A DNA stretch of 33,390 bases from Algoriphagus algorifonticola. Its GTDB lineage: Bacteria > Bacteroidota > Bacteroidia > Cytophagales > Cyclobacteriaceae. Location: the NCBI RefSeq assembly GCF_007655305.1, contig NZ_VLOG01000031.1, positions 1-33,390 of the forward strand, in the 5' to 3' direction. Within the stretch, counting starts at the first letter, position 1. Each line of letters starts with the position of its first letter. Positions 17,012 to 25,016 of the stretch are shown here, piece after piece. The notes beneath the pieces were generated by a model. That model was not told the DNA's origin. It worked only from the letters and a program-made list of their open reading frames with translations, and made no database searches. The translations under genes were made by a program, and so were the position numbers.

Positions 17012-18042
17012 ACTTTACCGGAATTACTGATTGCGGTTTTTTCTTCCTCAATCAATTTTTCCCAGATTGCTTTATCAATTTCAACTTTAGAAGGTACCAA
17101 ATCAGTCTCCAACTTATACAGACTCCGCTTCATAGCCGCGATAAGGGTCTTTTGGATGCTATAGAAGGACAGCCCTTTTGCCTTCTGGATCAATCTTTTG
17201 ATTCCTGATTTGCTGCCCAAGGTAAATACCCCACGCTTGAGCGTCAATTGGATTAACTCCTCGATTTCATGTTGGGCGGGAAGCTCAAATCCAATCTGGG
17301 TATCAAACCTTCTAATTAAAGCATCATCCAGCATGCCAACCTGATTGGTGGCAGCGATCACAATGGTGGACTGAGGTAGGTAGTCAAACAATTGAAGGAT
17401 GGTGTTCACCACCCGCTTCATTTCTCCATGATCTTGGCTATAGTCCCTTACCTTTCCCAAAGAATCAAATTCATCCAAAAATAATATGTAATCCCCAGCT
17501 GCTGCTTTTTTGAAAATCTTTGCTAGGTTTTTACTAGTCTCTCCAAGTTTGGAAGATACGATGGCCCCTAAATTGACCACCAAAAGTATTTTTTCTAATT
17601 CACCAGCAATGACATAGGATGCCAAAGTCTTCCCGCAACCCGATGGACCATAAAATAGGATTTTATGAGCTATGGGTAGATCCAGTGCTTGAAGTAGGTT
17701 TTTTTTCCGATGCTCCAGAATAAAATGATCCAGCGATTCTTTGATCTGTGGAGTGCAGATTAGGTCAGATAGTCGGTAGTCCGAAGTCACTTGGTCAAGA
17801 ATCAACTGATCTACTTCTTTGCTGCTTGGGGTTTCAAATCGAATTCCCGAACTGGTTTTTAAAGATCCCGAGGAGTGATGGCGGATTGCTTCTTTCAGAA
17901 TGGACTGTAGCTGTATGGCCAGATTGGTTTTTTTGCTTTTTCGGGCATGTTCGATCATCTCCTGAAGGGAATCCTTCAGCTTTTCTTGGTCGTTTTCGAG
18001 ACCAAATCGTGCAATATCTTTGATATAATCGAACTGTGTCAC
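17008..18042 (-). CDS. AAA+ ATPase, IetA-like partner of the subtilisin
   Basis: 344 aa with a GTG start (no in-frame ATG upstream before a stop). A helical N-terminal region (1-90) precedes one AAA+ module of the classical/FtsH-like type: Walker A GPSGCGKT (132-139), Walker B ILFLDEFDS (D190, E191), sensor-1 region ATNQ (N233) and an arginine finger at RRFD (R244/R245). There is no protease domain of its own, so it could remodel or activate the neighbouring subtilisin or feed it substrates. The gene is convergent with and overlaps the protease gene. Separate promoters imply the ratio of the two proteins is set independently. Confidence 0.82.
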   Translation of the reverse strand: MTQFDYIKDIARFGLENDQEKLKDSLQEMIEHARKSKKTNLAIQLQSILKEAIRHHSSGSLKTSSGIRFETPSSKEVDQLILDQVTSDYRLSDLICTPQIKESLDHFILEHRKKNLLQALDLPIAHKILFYGPSGCGKTLASYVIAGELEKILLVVNLGAIVSSKLGETSKNLAKIFKKAAAGDYILFLDEFDSLGKVRDYSQDHGEMKRVVNTILQLFDYLPQSTIVIAATNQVGMLDDALIRRFDTQIGFELPAQHEIEELIQLTLKRGVFTLGSKSGIKRLIQKAKGLSFYSIQKTLIAAMKRSLYKLETDLVPSKVEIDKAIWEKLIEEEKTAISNSGKV

Positions 18043-19174
18043 TTGTGAGAGCGCATTAATAAATGATTATGATTGGCGAAAATCACTCCAATAATTAAGC
18101 GATATTCACTTAAATCAGCGAAAATCACAAAAAGTATACTTACAAAGTAAGCATTTTGTTGACAAAGTCTCTTGCCATCTATTAAAAACTAATCAAGATT
18201 GTTGAATTTGAATAATGAATTTTGGAAACGGTGAGAAAGCAATTTGATCTTTAGAAAAAAAATTGAATTCAAGGACTGAATTTTTTTGACCTTAAGCCAA
18301 AAATATCCACTAGTCGAAGACTAAGCTTTAAGAAACAATCCGATAGGACTGAGCGTCAAGAATTAATTCAGAGGATTAATCTAGCGAGTAGCCTGTCCTG
18401 AAAACGAAGTGTGTCGGGAAGCCAGGGTGCATGGAGGCCATTTACCCTTGGGCCAGGATGCAGGGCGGGCAAATTCCACCCAGTCCAAGCGATAATTTGA
18501 CTACAGAGAAGAGGGGTGTCATATTTTGTTTGACTATAAAAAGAACTAGACTAGACTGTATGTTCCCTAAGCACGTGATGACCGGTAAATAAGAAATGTG
18601 ACCATTTTGGGGAAAAAACATTCAAATTTTCTAAGTTATTTCCCATTCAAGAATTTAAATTCTTCATGCCGGTTTGCTTCTTTAGCCAGTTCGATTTTCT
18701 CTTTGGATTCTATTTCCAATCGTTTGGTTCTTTCCTTCTCTCTAGTTAATAAGAATTTAAAGAGGCCAAAAATTCCAGGACATAAGATTAGAAGTATAAT
18801 TGTCCATCTGTTCCTAACCGCTTAAATAACTGTACCAGTTTTGTTGCCTAGACTTAGGAACTAACTGAAGTAACCTTGATAATTTTATTGACAGAAATCT
18901 GGACAAATTTGGAAAACAAAGTCCTAGATCTGGAAACCAACAGATGAGGGAATGAAAAGGAGTTTAGGTGTAATAAAATATTTCCTTTGAAAATTTATCA
19001 TTGGTCTAAATTGAATAGGAACCCTTCAAATTACCAAATAGTACTTTATAACTTCAGAGTTCGAATGACAATGAGAAAGTGATAAAGTGTAAAAAACTAA
19101 GATATTATTTTTGATAATATTGACAAAAAATTTTTTAATTATTCATGAGCTAATTCAGGTTTTTAGAATTTAAA
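18043..19174. other. 1.1-kb gap with repeat-like DNA and no intact gene
   Basis: AT-rich apart from a GC-rich block at 18380-18500. In that block GCCAGGGTGCATGG (18421-18434) and GCCAGGATGCAGGG (18452-18465) are imperfect direct repeats, and a start-less frame is open across it; this looks like a dispersed repeat. A possible small membrane protein remnant lies at 18636-18821. The remainder (18822-19174) shows nothing recognisable apart from promoter-like AT tracts before the regulator gene's terminator side. Confidence 0.5.
18636..18821 (-). pseudogene. Possible small membrane protein with coiled coil, no start codon
   Basis: The minus strand is open for about 61 codons, giving a hydrophobic helix (WTIILLILCPGIFGLFKFLL) then a charged helix rich in Lys and Glu (REKERTKRLEIESKEKIE) and the stop TAA at 18636-18638. 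The amino-acid pattern looks genuinely coding, yet no ATG, GTG or TTG precedes the helix; an ATG in the adjacent frame (about 18805) suggests a lost base near the 5' end. Either a decayed gene or a frameshift error. The opposite strand also has an open frame of 75 codons, which is less protein-like. Confidence 0.35.
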
Positions 19175-19429
19175 TCATTTGGTTCTTAAATTTATCGTTT
19201 CTTCAGGGATAGTGGGCTTAGTTAGAAAGATTCCTTCTTTTTCAAGAAGTCCATTGATGTCTATGTCATAAATATCTCTAATTTTAGACAATAGGAGGAT
19301 ATTTGGAATCGTTTTACCACTTTCCATATTGGATAAGGATTTTTGAGAGATTCCAATTAGGTCTGCAACTTCCTGTTGTGACATTTTTTTTTCTTCACGA
19401 ATTTTCTTCAAATGACTTCCTAAACACAT
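19175..19429 (-). CDS. XRE-family helix-turn-helix regulator
   Basis: 84 aa, essentially one Cro/CI-type HTH domain (residues 5-62: LKKIREEKKMSQQEVADLIG, ISQKSLSNMESGKTIP) with a short tail. It is a DNA-binding repressor or activator acting as a dimer. It is transcribed divergently from the first VKOR-thioredoxin gene, with 128 nt between start codons, so it is a candidate controller of the peptide export locus, though this is only positional evidence. Some small XRE proteins of this size act as antitoxins, but no toxin gene is adjacent. Confidence 0.85.
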   Translation of the reverse strand: MCLGSHLKKIREEKKMSQQEVADLIGISQKSLSNMESGKTIPNILLLSKIRDIYDIDINGLLEKEGIFLTKPTIPEETINLRTK

Positions 19430-19557
19430 AAAAGATTAATAAGTAAAAAGTTACTGAAAATTAGAAATATCTTACTAGGAGTATACCTAAGGATGTCTCA
19501 AATTAGTATTCAACAATTAAAATCAAAAAGAAATTTAGATTTTTTAGTTTTTTGCTT

Positions 19558-21117
19558 ATGGAAAATAGTCTGATTTGCCTCAAAAATTTATTTGAATTAG
19601 TTAATCTACCTTTTACTAGAGGATATTTAAAGGAAAAATTGCTCACTCATCCTGAGCCGGATTCCTTACTGGCTATATCCGATACTTTGGCCGAATACAA
19701 AGTAGAAAGCCTTGCTCTCCAAATGGGAGAAGATAATTTGGATCAACTTCCCCTGCCCTGTGTGGTTCAGGTCAACAAAAATCCGTATCCTTATTTCACT
19801 TGTTTGACTCAAGTCACTGAAGATTGGGTGGAATATTTGGATGAAAGGGGAAAACTGATCAAGCAAGCCCGAAAAGAATTTGTGACCCTATGGACTGGGA
19901 TAACTCTGGTGGTAGAAAAAGGAGAGCATTCCGGAGAGCCTAGATATTCCCAGCGAAGGAAGGAGCAGATGATCTATCAATTCCTTCATTATTTCCTTGG
20001 TGCAGTCGGACTAGCTTGTATCCTTGGATGGGATAATAGCACTTCCTATTCACTTGAAGCGATAGCACTTTTCATAATAAAGCTAACAGGCCTGGGTATA
20101 TCGGCCATTTTGCTCTGGTCAGAGGTAGATAAGAAGAATACTGCAATTACCCAATTTTGTGGAGGTGGAGATCAATCATATTGCAATTCAGTCATTGACT
20201 CCTTTTCAGTAGCTGGACTCATTAGCTTGGGTAATCTGGCCTTTGCTTACTTTTTGGCAGGCACTTCCCTACTCTTGATTAGTTCATTTTCTGGATCGGC
20301 TCTAGCGTTGTTGGGTTTCCTTAGTATTTCCAGTTTGGCGATTATCCCATTTTCGCTGTACTATCAGGGCGTCAAGCTAAAAAAATGGTGCCGCCTCTGT
20401 CTTTGGATATCCGGGATTTTAGTAGTGGAATTGGCAGTCAGTCAATTTCTCTTGCCTGATTTAGCCTGGCTTGCACTCAGAGAATTGGGACTGTTTTCAT
20501 TTGTTTTCTTGACTTCTGCCCTGGTCTGGATCAGCCTTAAGCCTTACTTGATGGCTCAAAAAGAGCTATACACTACCAAAAGCAAGTTGGCCAAGATTCT
20601 GTCTAATAAGGAGCTATTCGATCAATTCCTGAGCAAGTCCAGACAGATCACTTCTAATCCCGAAGGGTTGGGGATATTCCTAAAAGGGGTAAATCCGAAA
20701 TACAATATCTTAAAAGTCTGCAATCCCTACTGTGGTCCCTGTGCCCGTACGCATCCCCTTTTGGAGAAGCTCTATGAAGCCGGGAATATTGATTTACAGA
20801 TCGTATTTGTACCCGGAGGAGGAGATGAGATAAGACTAAAGACTATCCGGCATCTTTTGGGGATTGCTTCTCAAGGAAATTTAGAAATAACCCGCCAAGC
20901 TTTGGATGAGTGGTATAGTCAGGAAAAGAAAGATTATGAAGTCTTTTCGGCAAAGTATCCACTCTACGGAGAACTGGCAAGGCAGGAATCCAACCTCAAA
21001 TCCATGCTGGACTGGGCAGAGAAGGAGCAGATTACCCATACGCCTACGATTTTCATCAATGGCTATGAATTGCCATCGACCTATGCAGTGGAGGATTTGA
21101 AATATATCTTAAACTAA
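19558..21117 (+). CDS. VKOR-thioredoxin fusion disulfide oxidase with C39-like N-terminus (copy 1)
   Basis: About 519 aa from the ATG at 19558 (a TTG at 19552 adds two residues). Domain order: residues 1-110 resemble a C39 peptidase domain but lack the catalytic cysteine region; about 140-325 is an integral membrane VKOR domain with loop cysteines C201 and C209 (QFCGGGDQSYC) and the quinone-proximal CxxC C278/C281 (WCRLC); about 365-519 is a DsbA/thioredoxin-like domain with C392-x-x-C395 (NPYCGPC) and cis-Pro motif THTPTIF. VKOR passes electrons from the thioredoxin domain to quinone, so the protein can make disulfides in exported peptides. The inactive C39-like part may bind the leader, by analogy with C39-like domains of other exporters. 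It is directly upstream of the six-cysteine precursor at 21248. Confidence 0.88.
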   Translation: MENSLICLKNLFELVNLPFTRGYLKEKLLTHPEPDSLLAISDTLAEYKVESLALQMGEDNLDQLPLPCVVQVNKNPYPYFTCLTQVTEDWVEYLDERGKLIKQARKEFVTLWTGITLVVEKGEHSGEPRYSQRRKEQMIYQFLHYFLGAVGLACILGWDNSTSYSLEAIALFIIKLTGLGISAILLWSEVDKKNTAITQFCGGGDQSYCNSVIDSFSVAGLISLGNLAFAYFLAGTSLLLISSFSGSALALLGFLSISSLAIIPFSLYYQGVKLKKWCRLCLWISGILVVELAVSQFLLPDLAWLALRELGLFSFVFLTSALVWISLKPYLMAQKELYTTKSKLAKILSNKELFDQFLSKSRQITSNPEGLGIFLKGVNPKYNILKVCNPYCGPCARTHPLLEKLYEAGNIDLQIVFVPGGGDEIRLKTIRHLLGIASQGNLEITRQALDEWYSQEKKDYEVFSAKYPLYGELARQESNLKSMLDWAEKEQITHTPTIFINGYELPSTYAVEDLKYILN

Positions 21118-21247
21118 AAAAAAGCTGCTAATGCAGAAAATAAATATTCAATCGCGATGAATAGTCACAGTCTTCGGTGACTCAAATGGTCGGAGGGTTA
21201 GCTTATCAAATAAAATCAATTAGTAACAATTTAAATCCATAAAAACT

Positions 21248-21466
21248 ATGAAAAAATTAAGCTTAGAAATGCTCAGACTCAGCACCAATGAGGTTTTGGA
21301 AAGAAGTCAGATGAAGAAAATTACTGGTGGGTATGGGGGTTGCACTGTGTGCTATCGTTATGACTCCAACTTAAATCAAAATGGTACATATACTACCTCT
21401 GGTTCTTGTAATGCTGGGACGACGTGCTATAATGACCCAGATTGTTTTACGTGGTCTTGTCATTGA
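21248..21466 (+). CDS. Double-glycine-leader, six-cysteine precursor peptide (copy 1)
   Basis: 72 aa. The leader (1-28) is of the Bacteroidota GG type: MKKLSLEMLRLSTNEVLERS then QMKKITGG, with likely cleavage after G28. The predicted core (29-72) starts YGGCTVC and has six cysteines at 32, 35, 54, 60, 66 and 71, otherwise rich in Asn, Thr, Tyr and Gly. An even cysteine number with a VKOR-thioredoxin upstream implies three disulfides. Thr/Ser/Asn-rich stretches such as GTYTTSG could accept sugars. C39 exporter and HlyD genes lie downstream. Activity is unknown: bacteriocin, signal or other secreted peptide. A strong hairpin follows (21559-21592). Confidence 0.88.
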   Translation: MKKLSLEMLRLSTNEVLERSQMKKITGGYGGCTVCYRYDSNLNQNGTYTTSGSCNAGTTCYNDPDCFTWSCH

Positions 21467-21558
21467 TTCTGTAAGCTATGTATCAGATTACACTATACTA
21501 ATTTAACATAATAAGTTACTTAATAATACGTTGACTGATATTTTGTTTATCAATTAAA

Positions 21559-21592
21559 GAACTACTCCATAAAGTTTTATTTGGAGTAGTTC
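21559..21592. terminator. Terminator-like hairpin after precursor peptide 1
   Basis: Perfect arms GAACTACTCC (21559-21568) and GGAGTAGTTC (21583-21592), followed by AATTTTAC. It probably ends the highly expressed peptide transcript, partly or fully separating it from the downstream export genes. Confidence 0.65.
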
Positions 21593-21726
21593 AATTTTAC
21601 TATTATTATGTTTTTAAATATAGTAAACTTGAAAAATTCTTTAATATTTCAAAGTTACGAAAAACCATAAAGGAATAGTTAATATTTATAGAGAATATTG
21701 TAATGGCCAAGATATCAGTATCGATC

Positions 21727-22791
21727 ATGAAATATATTATTAGGATATTGTTTTTCATAATAATTTTCCAATTTCAGAATTGTGGAAATAAAGATCATCC
21801 AAACTATTCTAAATCAACTAAAGACATTGACATAAAAATAGATTTTTTGAAGGAAAGTTCGCTTGAATTTGATTTTGAATTCCTAGACTCTATAAACCTT
21901 GAGGTTCCCGGAAACCCTCCCCTTACTTCAATCCAAGACTTGGTTTTTTCGCAAAACTTCTTCCTTCTTTTAGATAGAAAACAAGGGTTATTAAAATTTG
22001 ACAACAATGGTATGTTTCTCTTTAAAATTGGAGAGTTTGGTCAAGGGCCAGATGAATATGCTATGCCCTATGCACTTCACTTAGATGAAAAGAAAAACAT
22101 TGTCTATGTGGCAGATTGGCAGAAAATGGTTATTCTCACTTACAGCCTCGAAGGAAAATTTGAATCAACAAGCAGTAAACTTCTGGGGCATCCTATATCT
22201 TTTTATAAAGAAGATGATACGCTTCTGGTAGTACAGGAAACAATAAATGGAACAAAAGAGCATCCTAGAGAGGTGATGATAAACTCATTTAAACCCAATA
22301 GTCTTGAAATTGTGAATAATGAAAGCCCCGCCTACAGTTTTTATTCTAATTTCAACATTATCCATCCCATTCCCAGGATATTAAGCCGAGTAGGTAATTT
22401 AAGCTTATTTTACATGCCAATTATTCGGGGAGAGATTTCTTCTCATACCGATAGAGATACAATTTTTAGACATCAAGACGGTAAATTGACCCCAGAGTAT
22501 TTAATTCATTTAATTGGTTTTGATAGTTCAATGCAATTGAGTATAAGCCAAATAGTGATATCTGATAAATATGCTTTTTTACGCGTGATTTATGACAACT
22601 ATCCTTATCTTTTTGTGATTGATTTAGAAAGTAATAGTCCCTTAGGTCATTTAAAGAAATTATTCAATCAGGAGATGACAGATGAAATGATTCCAAGGCC
22701 TATTAAAGAAGATAGGTATTTTTCCATTCTTAGGGATAAGGAGAATGGCTTAGAGAAAAATCCACAAATTTTATTTTACCGCATACTGTAG
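21727..22791 (+). CDS. 6-bladed beta-propeller lipoprotein
   Basis: About 354 aa from the ATG at 21727; an earlier in-frame ATG at 21703 would place eight extra residues before the signal. The N-terminus is a lipoprotein-type signal (MKYIIRILFFIIIFQFQNC, lipidated Cys at 19) followed by GNKD. The remainder looks like the Bacteroidota 6-bladed beta-propeller family (DUF5128-like), with the typical KIGEFGQGPDEYAMP blade motif and repeats such as LLKFDNNGMFLFKIG. These lipoproteins often sit in double-glycine peptide export loci; their role is not established. Possible roles are self-immunity, peptide capture or sensing. It ends just before the exporter gene, suggesting one operon. Confidence 0.8.
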   Translation: MKYIIRILFFIIIFQFQNCGNKDHPNYSKSTKDIDIKIDFLKESSLEFDFEFLDSINLEVPGNPPLTSIQDLVFSQNFFLLLDRKQGLLKFDNNGMFLFKIGEFGQGPDEYAMPYALHLDEKKNIVYVADWQKMVILTYSLEGKFESTSSKLLGHPISFYKEDDTLLVVQETINGTKEHPREVMINSFKPNSLEIVNNESPAYSFYSNFNIIHPIPRILSRVGNLSLFYMPIIRGEISSHTDRDTIFRHQDGKLTPEYLIHLIGFDSSMQLSISQIVISDKYAFLRVIYDNYPYLFVIDLESNSPLGHLKKLFNQEMTDEMIPRPIKEDRYFSILRDKENGLEKNPQILFYRIL

Positions 22792-22812
22792 TAAAGAGAC
22801 TAAATTATTGTT

Positions 22813-25014
22813 TTGAAAAATTCCTTCCCCCATTACAACCAACCCGATTCCAAAGACTGTGGGCCTACTTGCTTGAGAATAATCGCAAAGCACTATGGAA
22901 AGCTGATCTCCCTCAAGGAAATCCGGGAAATATCGGAGACGACTCGGGAAGGAAGCAGCCTGTTGAAGCTCAGTGATGCAGCTGAGGCAATGGGGTTTAA
23001 GACCATCGGTGCTAAGTTAAGCTTTGATAAGCTGATGCAGGCTCCTTTTCCCTTAATCGTACATTGGGACAAGCAGCACTTTGTTGTGGTGTATAAAATC
23101 AGAAAAGATACCGTCTATATCTCTGATCCTGCCTATGGTTTGATTTCGTATTCCAAGGGAGAGTTTATCTCCCAATGGATCGGAAATAATGCTGATGAGC
23201 ATACCAAGGAAGGAGTCACTCTCCTACTGGAACCTACCCCTGTCTTCAGAAAAATGAAATGGGAGGATACTAAAAAACGATCGCTTACCTTCCTATTCAA
23301 CTACCTTTTCCAGTATAAGAACCTGATCGCGCAGTTAGCCATAGGGCTGCTGGTGGGTAGTTTGTTGCAGCTAATTTTTCCTTTCCTGACGCAGAGCATT
23401 GTGGATGTGGGAATCCAAAATCAGGACATCAATTTTATTTACTTGGTTCTCTTTGCACAGATTATGTTGTTTTTTGGCAGAATGAGTGTGGAAGTGCTTC
23501 GAAGCTGGATTTTGCTGCACTTGACGACTAGGATCAATATTTCTTTGGTCTCGGATTTTTTCATCAAACTGATGAACCTGCCCATATCCTATTTTGATAC
23601 CAGGATGACAGGGGATATCATGCAGCGGATTGGGGATCATCGCAGAATTGAGAACCTTTTGACAGGTACAACACTCAACACCCTATTTTCTTTCTTTAAT
23701 CTGATCGTTTTTGGGGCTGTATTGGTCTATTACAGCAATACTATTTTTTTGATCTTTCTTGGAGGAAGTGGGCTGTACCTCGTTTGGGTCTTGTTTTTTA
23801 TGAAGCGACGCAGAGAACTCGATTACAAGCGATTTGCCCGGTTGAGCCAGGAACAAAGCACTGTGATCGAGCTCATCAATGGCATGCAGGAAATCAAAAT
23901 GCACAATGCCGAAACCCAAAAGCGTTGGAGTTGGGAATTTGTACAAGCCAGATTGTTTCAGGTATCCATTCAATCTTTAACCCTAGAGCAGGCACAGCAG
24001 GTGGGTTCATCCGTGATCAACGAACTCAAAAATATCTTGATCACCTTTACTTCTGCTATGCTCGTTATCGAAGGAAATCTGACCTTGGGCATGATGCTGG
24101 CCCTGCAATACATCATTGGACAGTTGAATGGCCCCATCAATGAATTGGTAGGATTTGTTAGATCTTATCAAGACGCTACAATCAGTCTGGAACGACTTAA
24201 TGAAATCCATGACAAGGAAGATGAAGAAAATTCTGAAAAACTGGCGGTCAGAACAGTTGAACCTGGCGAGGCCATGGAAGCCAAGAATCTCTCCTTTCGC
24301 TATGTCGGTGCTGAAGAAACCGTATTGGTAGGGATCAACCTTCAAATTCAGCCTAAAAAAGTCACGGCAATAGTGGGTGCAAGCGGTAGCGGTAAGACCA
24401 CCCTGATGAAGCTGCTGCTAAAATTCTATGAACCCAGTTCCGGGGAAATCCGCTATGGTAAGCATGATCTCAAAACAGTCAGTGCTAAAAGTTGGCGGGA
24501 ACAGTGCGGGGTGGTCATGCAGGAAGGCTATGTGTTCAACGACACCATAGCGGCCAATATAGCAGTGGGTCAGGACAGCATAGATCAGCAAAGATTGCTT
24601 GAAGCTGCCCGAATCGCCAATATTCTGGACTTTATTCAGTATCTACCCCTTGGATTCAATACAAAAATTGGAAATGAAGGAGTAGGAATGAGTACTGGTC
24701 AGAAGCAACGCCTCTTTATTGCCCGAGCTATTTACAAAAACCCAGCAATGCTCTTTTTTGATGAAGCTACTTCGGCTTTGGATGCCAAAAATGAACGCGA
24801 GGTCATGGAAAACCTCCGGAAGTTTATGCAAGGCAAAACGGTGTTTATCATTGCCCACCGATTGAGTACGGTCCGTAATGCGGATCAGATCATTGTAATC
24901 GATCGGGGTAAAATCGTTGAACAAGGGCCCCATTTGGAATTGGTTCATGCCAAAGGTATCTATTATGAACTGGTGAAAAATCAATTGGAACTGGAAAAGA
25001 TTAACTCAAACTGA
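22813..25014 (+). CDS. Peptidase-containing ABC exporter (C39 peptidase, TMD, NBD)
   Basis: 733 aa with a TTG start (the next upstream in-frame codon options are ATT before a stop). Residues 1-140 are a C39 peptidase with Q10, catalytic C16 (DCGPTC), H89 (KQHF) and D105 (SDPA), which cuts after the double-glycine motif. About 160-450 is the six-helix transmembrane domain. The nucleotide-binding domain has Walker A GASGSGKT (522-529), signature MSTGQ (626-630, variant of LSGGQ), Walker B FFDEATSALD (D650, E651) and H-loop H682. It couples leader removal to export of both precursor peptides in the window. Its stop lies 2 nt before the HlyD gene start, so they are in one operon. Confidence 0.95.
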   Translation: MKNSFPHYNQPDSKDCGPTCLRIIAKHYGKLISLKEIREISETTREGSSLLKLSDAAEAMGFKTIGAKLSFDKLMQAPFPLIVHWDKQHFVVVYKIRKDTVYISDPAYGLISYSKGEFISQWIGNNADEHTKEGVTLLLEPTPVFRKMKWEDTKKRSLTFLFNYLFQYKNLIAQLAIGLLVGSLLQLIFPFLTQSIVDVGIQNQDINFIYLVLFAQIMLFFGRMSVEVLRSWILLHLTTRINISLVSDFFIKLMNLPISYFDTRMTGDIMQRIGDHRRIENLLTGTTLNTLFSFFNLIVFGAVLVYYSNTIFLIFLGGSGLYLVWVLFFMKRRRELDYKRFARLSQEQSTVIELINGMQEIKMHNAETQKRWSWEFVQARLFQVSIQSLTLEQAQQVGSSVINELKNILITFTSAMLVIEGNLTLGMMLALQYIIGQLNGPINELVGFVRSYQDATISLERLNEIHDKEDEENSEKLAVRTVEPGEAMEAKNLSFRYVGAEETVLVGINLQIQPKKVTAIVGASGSGKTTLMKLLLKFYEPSSGEIRYGKHDLKTVSAKSWREQCGVVMQEGYVFNDTIAANIAVGQDSIDQQRLLEAARIANILDFIQYLPLGFNTKIGNEGVGMSTGQKQRLFIARAIYKNPAMLFFDEATSALDAKNEREVMENLRKFMQGKTVFIIAHRLSTVRNADQIIVIDRGKIVEQGPHLELVHAKGIYYELVKNQLELEKINSN

Positions 25015-25016
25015 TC

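Noticed and set aside
18598..18825. Plus-strand open frame of 75 codons with GTG start
   Set aside because: The translation is Ser/Phe-rich without motif, and the opposite strand reads as a much better protein.
19051..19070. Possible tRNA T-arm (GTTCGAA-like word)
   Set aside because: No acceptor, D or anticodon arms can be formed around it.
19175..19429. Toxin-antitoxin pair with the XRE protein as antitoxin
   Set aside because: No toxin-like gene on either side.
21163..21182. Attenuator hairpin AGTCAC/GTGACT upstream of peptide 1
   Set aside because: Only 6 bp with an 8-nt loop and no T run; could be chance.
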